From Dipetalonema caudispina (taxonomy: Eukaryota; Nematoda; Chromadorea; Rhabditida; Onchocercidae), in the NCBI GenBank assembly GCA_013365325.1, contig JABVXV010000196.1, positions 54,279 through 118,278 of the forward strand: DNA of 64,000 bases, given 5' to 3'. Position numbers and translations under genes: made by a program. The notes beneath the pieces are model-generated. The model saw only the letters and a list, made by a program, of their open reading frames with translations, had not been told where the DNA came from and made no database searches. This document shows positions 41,701-53,700 of this stretch, piece by piece. Numbering within the stretch: the stretch's first letter is position 1; every line of letters starts with the position of its first letter.

Positions 41701-42096
41701 AGTCACAGTAAGCAGCAAGCAAAATTTCAAAACCTAAATTGAAGGTAAATTTGAAAATTCAGTGAAACATAAACCCATGTAACCATGAAGAATCGGTACT
41801 CGAATACTTGTTTCTCTCAGCAAAATACAGAAAAAAATTCTTTTAAAATATTTTACTCTTCTCCACAAGAACACTTATTCTAAAAATCCCTTCCGAACTT
41901 CTTGATATCTAAACTGCACCAATCAAAAGATAATATTAGAGAATGCTTTTTGAATAACAGATATGAGTCCTATTCATAGCGAATACTCTAAAATGACTAA
42001 CCTATTCGAATCAAAACTTCGATAACTAGCAGGCAAAGTAATAAGATGTCCTCGTAGAAATTTCAAGTGTTGCGAGAGAAGAAGAGCTTCGGACAT
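35755..42096 (-). CDS. PGGT1B: Protein geranylgeranyltransferase type I, beta subunit
   Basis: This is the catalytic beta subunit that, with the common alpha subunit, attaches C20 prenyl groups to CaaX proteins such as Rho-family GTPases. Exons: 42096-42002, 41686-41559, 37877-37607, 37262-37087, 36765-36575, 36369-36261 and 35885-35755 (366 aa; human 377). All join in phase. Recognisable blocks: HLITLPASYRSFDSNRAAIL, LRKKLIEWIYRLQL, KEAFGFRGSLGF, YDSAHISQTYVALCSLLILG, TENDMRFVYCAIAICHIL, FHGRANKPDDSCYAFWIG, STQDRELGGFGKF and DALHTCYSISALALL. The zinc ligands are kept: Asp and Cys in PDDSC, His in DALHTC. The start follows TTTTCTTGCAG by 25 bases, a trans-splice arrangement. The intron between exons 2 and 3 (37878-41558, 3681 nt) contains the whole TAF1C-like gene on the same strand. 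The junction across it keeps phase (DSG into CPKEAFGFRG), so this is one gene and not two halves. Confidence 0.93.
38601..41308 (-). CDS. TAF1C: TAF1C-like subunit of the RNA polymerase I selectivity factor, nested inside PGGT1B
   Basis: TAF1C is the beta-propeller-containing subunit of SL1/TIF-IB, needed for Pol I initiation at rRNA genes. Exons: 41308-40463, 40291-40232, 40144-40054, 39882-39732, 39614-39078 and 38832-38601 (638 aa; human about 869); phases agree throughout. Matches recalled from human TAF1C: HPRVIYAAEKNNVHLVDLR against HPRVLTVGDRTGVKMLD; CTSKKFVLVDERM against CTQFSLYLVDERL; FRMMDDGSLWYEQIS against a similar AAGDVFYQQLR stretch. The middle region (NEIVFLDDGGLIWYGEMGE) looks like a propeller blade. 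I chose ATG 41308 because a GTTTAG acceptor at 41320-41325 lies just upstream; an in-frame ATG at 41329 is possible. The acceptor at 39614 was preferred over 39638 because it keeps the length of the VDER block. The tail is acidic and low-complexity. Family assignment rests on a few motifs, so it could be a divergent WD-type protein. Confidence 0.65.
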
Positions 42097-42908
42097 AAAC
42101 AAATCAGTAAAATTAAAACTGCAAGAAAATACCTTTTTAAATATCATAGTTCTCATGATACAATCATTAAATTTCATGGACTCAATCAAAAAGAGAGCAC
42201 CGCAATAATTAAAAACAAATAAGTTATTTGTCCTTCGATATTCAACCAACCAAAGATTCTTTTATTCTATATCTGTTTTAATAAAAAAAACTTCCCCTCA
42301 TTAAGCAGTTTTATCTAATCGACGATTACAAAAGTGCCATCAACTTCACAACCAATCATTTCTCTGGGAGTCCATATGCTTGGATACCACTCATCAATGT
42401 ACAAGTTTTGTAAATGAGATAGCAATATGTCCTCTCTTATCAATTATTACTAATCAGGAAAATACGCTCTTCATACTTTCCATTATCTCAATCAATATGA
42501 AGTAAACTAAAAAAGGCTACTTCGATCTATCAGCTAGCGCAAAATCCCAGAAAAAACGAATACGAAACAAGAAAAGAAATAACATTCTGATTCGCTGAAC
42601 CAAAGTCGGATATATTATACCGTAATCAAGGATTAGTTTATATATTCTTATCCGATATAAATTGTAAAAAGTGAATAAACCTAAATACAATCACGGAAAA
42701 CAAATGTGAAGTGCATATAAGCAAAGAAGGTTACAACCAACTCACCGAAAGATAATCCCATAAAAATGTATATAAGCGGTGAGAGATTACCATATAACGA
42801 CATTAATCTAGGAGCTTTTATAAAATGAAATTTTACAAATTGTAACAAATTATTTAACAACAACAAAAATATCAAGTTACTAGAGTATATTTTACAATTT
42901 ACCAGTTA
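42097..42908. other. Short spacer between mL37 and PGGT1B
   Basis: 812 bases between two genes on the same strand. No exon-like block with splice partners was found. A trans-splice-type acceptor (TTTTCTTGCAG) sits immediately upstream of the PGGT1B start, as expected for either a downstream operon gene or a separately promoted trans-spliced gene. Confidence 0.4.
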
Positions 42909-45900
42909 TCATCTCACCAATAATAAAGCCATAAATTTCCTGAAAGTATCCAAATTTAGATCTTTTACTGCATCGAGATTTTCTGTAAACTTCCCAGACT
43001 TATACAGTTGAAGACCTGGAAAAAATAAAAACCGAATTACTATTCATTTTTAACGACAATACAGTTCAATTTATTTTGAGGAACTTGAATCCAAATATAT
43101 ATATTCTCACGAAAACAAACTGAAAAATGATAGTCGAAAAATTCAACAAGAACTAAATATTTTACCCGGTTCAATCCAAACAACATTTTTACACCGACTA
43201 CTAGCCCCTAAATCGAGAGTATTCAACTGGAACACCACTAAATCCAATCGACCATTGACAAGTTGCACAGCACGTGTAACAACTGGTTGATCTGAGAGAT
43301 TTTTGAAATCGGATTGGCCGTGTCGTGTTGCTTGTGCTATTGCCGCCCCAAAGCATACCATTATCGCCTTAGCACCTAACTGTTCGCTAAAAAAAGGTAT
43401 TGGTGCAAAATATTAGTGTATTAGTGTGGATGTTCATTAGGAAAAATGCATCATTTTAACTTATAAAGAAACATCCGTTCAATACTCAAATAAACTAAAG
43501 CTCTTCACATTGAAAACCTTTTATAAAAACCTAAAATTTAAAACAATGGAAGCACAAGTTGCTCCCATCAAAAGTCTTTAAATTGAACTGAATTCTTCTT
43601 CAATAATAACTCATATTTACCAATATCTTATTTCCCGTCTTTTTCCCAGTGTGTTATTCTATGGTAAAAATGCAGAATACTCAGCAGTATATATCTACTT
43701 TCACCTATGTAAGCTACTTGTTCCTTAGAAGAAAAAATTTACCATATAACACATAAATTGAAATGCAAAATGAGACTTGAAACACAGATTATTAATAAGC
43801 ATATCATCAAAGATAGCATACCGCCGATAGTATAACAAATCAAATGTGGGTTAATGCTTAGTTGCGAACTACCATTTATTGTCAAATATTAGTTAGGACA
43901 GCTGATAAGGTCATACAAATGGACTGCAGATACCGATATAACTTACACTGTCCAAGGATATTTTTGGTTTTGTTCATGATACCACAATATCGTATCAATA
44001 AAAAGATTCTCCTTAGCTCGTGGTAGTACTACGCTATCATTATAGATGTGATCCCAAGTGAGATCGATTCGAGGATTGATTGGCGCTGTGTTCGGCACCT
44101 GTATGTTATTTAATCTGGAAATAAAAGAAATTAATTTAAAACTCTACAATCTTCCATGCAGTTTGTATTTCTTAAAAGATAGTTGCACTTTCTGAGATAT
44201 TTTAAGGCGAAATAAAAAAAGTTATTCAAACCAAAAGGCGACTTTTTCCTGTAAAACGTGCAGAAGAGATTTATTTTCCGAAATAATACTTAAAATTCTT
44301 TTTTAGCTAATTCAATACGGAAAAAACCAAAAACTATGGTACAATTACCCGGCAGCTTTCGTCCACGGTCTGATAGGTTTTGGAGACTGAACAATGATGT
44401 GAGGTTCTGAACGAAGAACGAATGGAATTTTTTCATGCCCCATACTATCAACTGGTAACATTGCACTTAGCGGTTCATCACGATCATATCTAAAACTAGT
44501 TTAATATCTTCAACGCACATAATCTATTCAACCGATTTTTGATATGCCGCACCAATGGTATAAAACAATAAATGACATCTCGATTTTATCTGTATTTTCT
44601 ATACATATCATCGTTGTGTGGGTGTTCTCGAACTAATCAACCATTAGATGAGCTAATTATTGAATTCTACCACAGCATACCTAAGATTTAATAACTGCGA
44701 ATGCCGCAAAGCCATAAGGTGTGCTGTGCGAAACAGATTATCCAAAATTATTTTCCTGAAATATCATAATTTCTTTTGAAATATTGCCATAAAAAATGGG
44801 AGTTTGGTAAATGGACATCAAATTGGACGAAATGTGGGCTATCAATTTTTTGTATCATTTTCTTTATAAAAGGGGAAATCTTAAAATTATTATACACCGT
44901 AACAAAGCGCACCCCCTTGTTAACAATGGAGTGCCGTGTACACGATATGGAAAATAATTTGTCCAGAAAATGACAGGATCAAAAAGACGTGGTAATTTCT
45001 CCAACGTGGGATCATATCGCTCTCCATGCATTATACAGTCACTCAGATGATCTTCGAAACATTCAGGTAGTGGTATTTTAGAAGCCTAAAAATAATCAAT
45101 GAAATTACTACACATGATAACAATTATAGAAATATTGATGCATTCATTGCTTAGTCATTTGAATAAGATTTATAACCAAACAAATGATAATATTTATAAA
45201 TTCATCTATCGAATTTATAAAAATACCAAATTTGAAACAATTTCCGGGAAACCAATCCTTTTGACTGCCTTCGACAAAGAGCAGGCTTGGTCGATTCCGT
45301 CAGTAAATGCTACAGTACCATCGAAAAGGGAGCACTCAACTGATTTATAAAGCGAATGTTCCTAAAATCTATATTAGGCAATTTAATACGTCATAAAATA
45401 TTCGCGAATTCAAAATTTTCGATAACCATATCTACTTTTGCTCATCTGATCAATGATTTCAATGATGAAATGAGAAATGAAAATCGTTACATGAAGTTGT
45501 GATGTACTGTGGACGGGATGAGGAACGACTGGAAATTCTCGTACTTCTGTTGTAAAGAAATTCGGATGATTAGGATTATATATTTTGAATCCTGCTTCCT
45601 AGAATTATGATAACAGCATTTCAATTAAAAGCAAATTTAGCTGGAGTATTGCTCATAACCTTTCTAGAAAAAACTGTCCGTTAATCCAAGTTAAAATACG
45701 ATGCATAAAATCAAATATTAAGTCTATTTAAACCGCTAAAATAGCCATTTAGCAGATGTGAAATTCTTCTGATTTTCTTGAGTGAAATTATTACTACCAA
45801 AAAAGTTGCTCATTTTAAATCCAGAGTTGTCTGTCATTTTTCTATTTAATTATCACTGATTAACAGAAAAGATACATATATATACATATTTATCAAAAAT

Positions 45901-46428
45901 TAAAATGAAAACAGCAAGGAAGGAAAGGATTCCCCTTAGCTAAATGGATTTTTTCTTTGCGTTTACTAGACAAATACGAGCAATTGAGAAAAAAGGACAG
46001 AACCAATAGAATTTTAAATTAAACTGAAAAATCGCTTAAATACCATCCCAGCCGGAAAAGATCCACTTACTTTTACAGCTGGAGAAATTATAAACCGTGG
46101 CATTTTCCGTTTATTCCTTGCTGCCAGGATATTTTTAAATATCCGTGTATCCATCTTTCCCCATTGTTTTTGTGGTTTAAATTTCCGGAATACCATCGTA
46201 CAAGCTTCACCAGATTCAACGTGCACATCCAGAGAAACAATCTTTAAATCAAATTAAATTTAAACTTACAAATCTTGTTTGGAAATCTAAGTTAGTACTT
46301 GCATTAGTTCGACTCAAAAATCTCGCACACAACACTGTCCAACTACACAGATGCAGATTAAAAGTGATAAAATAAGACTTAACAGCACCGATCGATGTTT
46401 GTCGGCTGTTCGTCATTTTATAATTCAT
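42909..46428 (-). CDS. MRPL37: Mitochondrial ribosomal protein mL37
   Basis: mL37 is a metazoan-specific protein of the large mitochondrial ribosomal subunit. Exons: 46428-46270, 46241-46071, 45598-45491, 45361-45227, 45085-44898, 44755-44681, 44489-44349, 44114-43947, 43386-43166 and 43015-42909 (490 aa; human 423). Ten exons join in phase. Diagnostic blocks: EHSLYKSVECSLFDG (human EHPLYKDQACYIF), KIILDNLFRTAHLMALRHSQ (human VIVDNLIQLCKSQILKHPS), AIMVCFGAAIAQATRHG (human MILFAFGSALAQARLLYG), DLVVFQLNTLDLG (human FLVFQLNTTDLD), NVVWIEPG and DTFRKFMALLL (human ETFRKFLALYL). The N-terminus, MNYKMTNSRQTSIGAVKSYF, is Ser/Arg-rich and not acidic, as expected for a mitochondrial presequence. The last exon ends at TGA 42909-42911 but contains a good GTGAGA donor just before it, so a further 3' exon is possible. 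ATG 46428 was chosen; 46416 is an in-frame alternative. Confidence 0.92.
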
Positions 46429-47723
46429 TTTAAATTTCACTCTACATTTTACACATTAAGGTATAAGGCTGAGTTTAGGTAATAACTCACTCAGAAGTAA
46501 GTGAGAACGTTCCCTATGCAAAGGGTACAATCAAACAAAAAAGTCTCCATATTAGAAAATGAAAAAAAAGAAATCCGCGAAACGAAACATCTCTGGTTCC
46601 ACTTATTTATCTCCAACTCATCTCTTTACTAACTTCATTATATCCAGAAAATTTATGCGCCTCAATATTTCAGATTTTAGAGCATCCCAGCACTTCAAAA
46701 CCTAAAATTTAAAACAACAAAGAATCAAATAATACCTATGAATGAATTGATTCCGCACAATCGTAGCACCAAGCCGAACGTGCAACTAGGAATAACGCGT
46801 TCCTCATATGCAATTTTGAATATCAATTCTTAATGTTATATTGAAATCGATTGTTCAGTAATCCATTGGTACCATTCGAATATTTATTTTGGGGCACAAA
46901 TTAATTAGTTAAAGCTTTGAAAATCCAATTCTGAAGGTATTTACAGTGTTTTTGATTGAAATTTCAACTATATTACCGGCAAAATAAATAAAAAAAAGGC
47001 AAAATAAATCTTAGTAACCATAGCAACGTAAGGAAATGTTATATGGTACAGACTGAAAGATATCGTTCGAGATGTGCTCACTCAATTGCTATAGTAATTG
47101 AAATAAGTTAGATTCCAGGATTTAACTTTTATCATTTTTCTTTTTTATACTTTCTTCTTTCTATATTTCTTCTTTCCATACAGCAAATCACTTTTTTAGA
47201 TACTAATTAATCTTGCAATGAATAATCGGTTAGCCAATTATTGCAGAATATTTCTTCTCATATTTTAGTTTTGCAGACATAGAATGTATTGCTTCAAAGG
47301 AATTCTTCAGAATGTAATCTTCAAGATAAAGTCAGATATTGCTATGCGACCATGCAGTAATGGTCCAAGAAATTTTGTTGATGTTTTCCTATCGGAAAGC
47401 TTGTACATGACAAGCAGTCCATTTAATTGGACAGTTTGGCTATCTGTAAATCTGTCAGAGAATAATGATGCGAAACTGATTTAAGAGTTTAATATTCCTA
47501 AATTATTTATCATCTCAAATTATTGCTATCAAGAATATTCCTTTATATAAACATAATGGCAATATTTTCATGCAATTAACACTACTGTACTACAAATGTA
47601 ATAATTTAGATTTCCAGAAATTGAGCATTCTTCTGATCGTTTGATTAATAATATCTAGAAAATCACGGAGAAAAGAGTTTGTTTGTTTATTTTTTCTACA
47701 GGATAAAAAAAAAATAAAACACG
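46429..47723. promoter_or_regulatory. Divergent promoter region between mL37 and IFT140
   Basis: 1.3 kb between two genes transcribed away from each other. It contains the X-box at 47014-47027 and, at the right end, a TTTTTTCTACAG acceptor (47690-47701), 22 bases before the IFT140 start codon. The stretch between X-box and acceptor would then be an outron or a 5' UTR intron. The frame 47284-47484 has no splice partner and is probably chance. Confidence 0.5.
47014..47027 (+). promoter_or_regulatory. X-box, RFX/DAF-19 binding site
   Basis: The sequence GTAACCATAGCAAC matches the X-box consensus GTNRCC-N(0-3)-RGYAAC at every defined position, as an imperfect inverted repeat with a 2-base centre. 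In nematodes X-boxes drive ciliary genes through the RFX factor DAF-19, and the gene 697 bases downstream is IFT140, a textbook target class. The distance is longer than usual in C. elegans, but a trans-splice acceptor next to the start codon implies that the transcript begins well upstream. Confidence 0.7.
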
Positions 47724-50700
47724 ATGTCTGTATTAGTGGAAGAAAAAGTTGATGATAGGAAAAGTGGCGCTAATAATAATGATGATAGTATTGGTGAAAT
47801 ACAACATGAATTAATGGAATGGCATCCGACTAGTGGATTACTCGCTCTAACAACATACCGGGCAAATGTCGGAAGTGAAATCAGTTTTTTCACCCATCAA
47901 GTAAGTAAGTACCTGTTAAATAAGGAAGTAGGTTCTTTGCTTAATAATCGATACTACAAGTGCAAAGTAATAGTAAGAATAACAATTAATAGTCTTTTTC
48001 ACCAACATTTGAAAATAAAAAAAAGTCAATAAAAACTGATAATTAAATGGGTGGAAATTGAAAAAGAAAAAGATTGAAGCAATCAGAAAGAAATAAAAAT
48101 AAAAATAAAAGTGTTTGAAGTGTTAATGTGATAGTTGCAACATTTAAATGAGTTGTTGCCATCTAACACTTTTATCATCTATCAAACTCCCGCAGTCATC
48201 AACAAGGAGATGAAAATTCCGTTTAAACTCTCCCAAAAAAAAAAATCTAACAAACGTTATTCAGTTAGGAAAACATTTAGGATAGAAAGAAGTAGTTTAA
48301 AAAAGAATCGAATATGTTTGAGCAAATTTCGTTCTGAAAAATAAAAAATAATGTTCAAAAGAAATCATATATAAATAAGAAAATATATACCATAGAAATA
48401 ATGCATAAGTAATATTCACATCTACCACTTCAAAAATTGTTAAATGTTTAAAATTCATATTACTTAGCAATCAGAAGGAAACACTAACTGTTTCTGCTTA
48501 TATTAATATTTAGTATTTATGTACAACTATTAATCTTAACGAATATATTCTATATATACATTTCTTGTACAGGCTAATAAAAGTAATCATTTGCCTATTC
48601 GTAAAGCCGACGCACGTATAATATGTTTATGTTGGCATCCTGTAATAAATATTATTGCAACGAGTTGGGATTCCGGTGATGTTATATTCCGTTTTGTTCA
48701 AAATGATGAAGGTATGAAGATGGTTTATTGATAAATTACATTTAACAAGTAGTCATCATTATCGGTGATAATAAGGATTTCAATAATGCCTAGCAAACGT
48801 TCAAATTCACAATTTGATTATTACAAAGCTTGATATTATATATGTATATGTTTGTGTTTGTATATTTTTTATTAAAATATTACAATCAGGCAATATCAGT
48901 ACTAGCAACTTTATTAATCGTTATCTTCATTATCAATGTTATCACGATTATGATTCAGATTTTTCGCTTCCTAATGAAAATATACGACGTGGCATGATAA
49001 AACATATGTTGTGGAGTGCAACTGAGCTCAAAATATGCATTGTTGAAAAGGTATGAAATGATTTGACGTAAGGCGGCAATTATTCGATGAGAAAGTTTTA
49101 GAAACTAAGCATTTATTTTCCTCTTGAAGCATATTGTAATTTGTATAAATTGCCATAAGAATAAAAAAAAATTTGATCATAATTTCAATAATTTCAAAAC
49201 AGAATGGTGGTATAGTTCTATGGAAAGTTATAAGTGATGACAAAAGAAAAACATTAAAAATCGTAGTTAGTGGTACAATAAATGAAGGAGCGAATTGTAT
49301 TTGTCGAAGGATATCGGAAAGGTTTTCTTTACTTTTAAAATTTGCTAAAATATGTTTCGATACTTCTAATAGTGATACTTATTCCAATAGTGACATCTGT
49401 TCCAGTAATAATAGTTTTTATGATGATGATCCAACTGTGTGCTATGGAAGAAAACTAAGTTGATCATTTTAGTTCAACTAAATGCAAAGAAGCTAATTTA
49501 AACAACAACAACAACAACAAAATTACATTCATTTTTCAGCAAATCAACCGAACACGAAGATACCAAGCAGGTGAATGCTGAACTCAACGAGGAGTGGAAG
49601 AAACCTTATAATATAAAATCATCAACGATTGACAATGTATTAAATTTTGAGATTTTGCTTAAATTTAAAAATGTTCAAAATTTATTGAAGAACTGGAGAA
49701 AAATCAAGCACTACTTCCCTAATAGTAGCTTAAATTTGATGAAATTATCCAGTTTGTTTAAACTTCTCCTACGTTGAAAAACCTAAATTTGATAAAGAAT
49801 GAAAGAAAAAGATGGAAAAATAATCAGAAAGCTTGCAAAGAAATTCGAAAGTATTAATTTATATTTTTCAAAACGGAAATTTAGGAAAAGATCAAATCAA
49901 ATGAATGTTTCATTGTCGGTGGTACAAATGGTGGCATTCATGCTTTTTATCATAATGGTGAAATCCGAGAAATTTATCGGGTATGACTCTATTCTAATTT
50001 GAAATTTGAGTCTTGGAAATTTTGAAAAATTCTAATATTCGCTCTTTCAGTCATAGAAAAGGTTCAAAGCGATTGAATTACTTATTTTATATAGTGAAGT
50101 AAAATGAATAATATTTAGTTGGATAGTGCAGTGGTACAGCTATTCTATATTGAGGCCAAAGATTTACTGCTAGCCTTAAGCCAAGAATTATTTCTACATC
50201 AGCTCATATTGATCGATGACTACAAGATTGAAGAAAAAATCCGCGTATGTTAACTACCTTTCAGTTTTTACTATTTTATTAAAATTATTCGAAATATAAC
50301 TGAAATTTCATATAAAATCTGGATTAATGATTATTAAAGTTGAATTTATAGGAGAATTTGAACTAAATTTGATTTCGAAATTGAACCAATATTTCGAATG
50401 TTCATGGTCATTGCAATAACATAAGTTTTCTAACATTCTGAAATCTAGTTTTAGGTTAAAGTAAATGGAAAATGGCCGGATTTTCAAATAATAACGATGA
50501 GATGTAATATGTTTGCTATGTGTAGTGGTGAAAATGAAATAAGGTACGATATTTGATCAAACAATTAAATAATAACTTCTAAATTTTATTTCAAAAATTT
50601 CCTTCAATTTCAGAATTTGGGATTTAAAAAATGACGAGAATGGAACTATATCACTGCGGACAGCAAAAGGTTTCAGTGCAACAGATACTATTACTTGCTT

Positions 50701-53700
50701 GTCGTATTCAAATATCAAAGGTGAATATTCCTGTCATCTAAAATTTCAGTGCAACAGATACTATTACTTGCTTGTCGTATTCAAATATCAAAGGTGAATA
50801 TTCCTGTCATCTAAAATTTCAGTGCTAGTTGGTATCCATAATCTATCAAGAAATTTTGCCATTGGAATCTGTCTATTAGTGCAGCTAACAAGAAGCTTGT
50901 TTTAAATTATTTCAAAATATTTTAATTGACTTCCAGATTGTTTATCAGGTGGAACCGCAGCTGGTAAAGTTGCTAATTGGCAACATTATCACATGGATAA
51001 AGAAAATCTTGGCAAACAGTGGATCTTGCAAGAAGCTGTTAATATCGGTTCTAGAGTAAGTTGATTAAATAAATTTAGTCCATAAGTTCCTTCCGTATTT
51101 TTAAAATTTCGATAAATTTCGCAGGTTAAGATGATCAGTTGGTCAACAGTTTCTGCTGTCCTTGCTGTTTCAACAGAAATTTCTATAACATTACTAAAGG
51201 AACAACCAATTCTTTCACATATGAATAAAAATGTTAGTAGATATATTTATACATTCTTTGCAATTTCTTAACTATAATTTATTTTGACATTAATTTCACA
51301 TTAGAAATTAAGCAAAATTAAAATTTTTATCGTAATCATCTGAATATTATATATCTATTGCGATGTGATTCCAAGCTTATCTTAAGCTTAGTAATTTCTG
51401 TTTACCAACTTGTAACTTGACCTTTCAGTAATTTTATTTCGAGTTATCCTCTTTTTTCATTTTTTCCATTGATACACATGAAAATATCGTTTTTGCTTGT
51501 GCGAATTTCTCAAATTAGAATGAACTACAAGAAATTATAAATTAGCAACACTTAAAATTATGCAATTTTTATTTCAATCTCAAAAAATCTTGATTTTTAA
51601 AATCAATCGTCAAGTTTCACAGTTTATTACGTACAGATAGCGGTACTACAATCAGGTTCAGAAAAAGTTACTCTGATATGTTTGCAACCATTCGAACAAC
51701 ACGATATACATATATCAATTACCCTGAAAGGACTCCATATGGGTGAAAAGCATCTGGCACTTTGGGATGATCAGCAAGTTAGTAATATTTAATTTTTCTG
51801 CAAATTTGCTTATCTTCTATTTTCCCCACTCTTCCGAGAAATGGAAGAAAAGAAACAAAAGAAGTCAGAATTTAGAGCATAAAACCTGAATAGGAATGAA
51901 TTGCTAGATACGACCATTCAACATTTAGTTGAATATTCCATATCATGGGATCAGAAATTAAATCGCTGCTCTACTCATTGATAGCCAAATCTTGGCGGTA
52001 AATATAACAATAAATTTCCCAATTGAGCATTTTATGCATGTTTTAAACATATTTTGTACATATTAGGTGCATTTATACGAAATATTTAATGGATCGAATA
52101 CAAAATTAAACGTACAGTCGGTAGCAAATTTCAAGTGTTCAGTTACGAGTGTTGCTGTACATCAACAGAATGTCTGTTGCATTGAAGATGACAGAATTAG
52201 AATTAGGACATTTCAGGTTATGATTTCCAATATTGACGGAATTTTCGGAATTTTCAAACTTTTTCACAATTTCGAAAGTTTAATTCTAAAATCAATAGAA
52301 TAAAGCAATTATTGAATATTGTTACTATAAATTTAATGGATTCAAAAAATCCCATATCTTAAAATTTTAGGGTATTGTAAAACAAGTAATATCAATGCCA
52401 GAAATGGAAGGTAACCCGGTAATGATGGATATTACTAATAATTGGATGTGTATTGTTAGTATCAATGGATTTATACGTATTTATGATCTATCTGCAGGGT
52501 ATGGAATTGCAAAAAATTAACTTCAGTTTTTGTTTGCACATATTAATACCATTGCAATTAATTGCTAGCATAAATACTTTTTTTTTGCTTCAATCCACTA
52601 ATTTATTCGTTACAGAGAAGCACGCCAGCAATATCACTCCAAATATATTTCGAAAACGATTCAAAGTTTCAAATACTTTTTATATGTTAAACTTAACAAA
52701 TTGGGTAATCGTGTCAGTTTCACTTATTACACCGACGATAACAAAAATGTATGAAATAATTAGCAATATATCATATATTTGTTTGTCAAATGAATTTGAA
52801 GATTTAATTCAAACCTAGAATGTCCAAATGCAATAAGATGGAATAGGTGAGAATTAAAATAAGGTTCATTTCAGAAGATACAAAAATATTGTTAATGGCC
52901 TTGTTTGAGAAATTTCTAATTTTTATAGAAATGATACGGTAATGAGCATTGTGAGTTACTGTTTATTATAATCAATTGTCATTATTAAATATTAAAATTT
53001 TGAATCGAATTTCCAAAAATTCAAGTTTATATTCTTAAGGTTTACCCAGGTATTATCGTCTGGGATGCTGACTCAGATGTAGTTTCAAATTTCAATTTTA
53101 CAACTGGTATGACTAATCAACAACAATATGAAGCAGATGCTAATGCTACACTCACTGTCGAGAATCGACCAAATACCGCTGTTGTACGGTATGAATTTTA
53201 GACTTATAATGTATAGAATTCAAGGTAAAAAATTATTCTTTTCCTTGTGAATTTGAATTTTCTAACTCTTAGTTTTACTGAGTCTTGCAGTAAGATTGAA
53301 AAAGAACAAGTACGATATCGTCTTCCGGATTACCAACCTGGTTTCCATTGCTGGGATAGTGATGATCCGCGTTATTTGATATGTGAAGCAAATCATCGTA
53401 TACCAAATGCAGTATGCATATTTATGTTATGGAACTTTTATTAACAGTTTTTTCAAACAATTTTTTTTGGAAATCAATAATGTTATCATCACGAGATCTA
53501 CGTTAACAGAGATAAATAAGGCTAACTATTGTTATTGGCTGTTAAACTGTTTCATTTCTTTTCATTATTTATCTCACTATCGAACCATCCCATTTTCATA
53601 ATAATTCACTTCTTCATTATCTTTATCCATCTGAATTCAGCCAAATAATACGGACAGTGTATTTCTACCGACTTCTTTTTCGAAAAATTTAGCCATTCAT

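Noticed and set aside
49571..49777. 68-codon frame starting at an internal ATG in IFT140
   Set aside because: Only its first part is exon 5; the rest runs into an intron past a GTATTA donor.
50750..50793. Duplicated 44-nt segment as a real IFT140 exon
   Set aside because: Inclusion shifts the frame before [10 protein letters not shown]; exon 9 joins exon 10 directly in phase without it.
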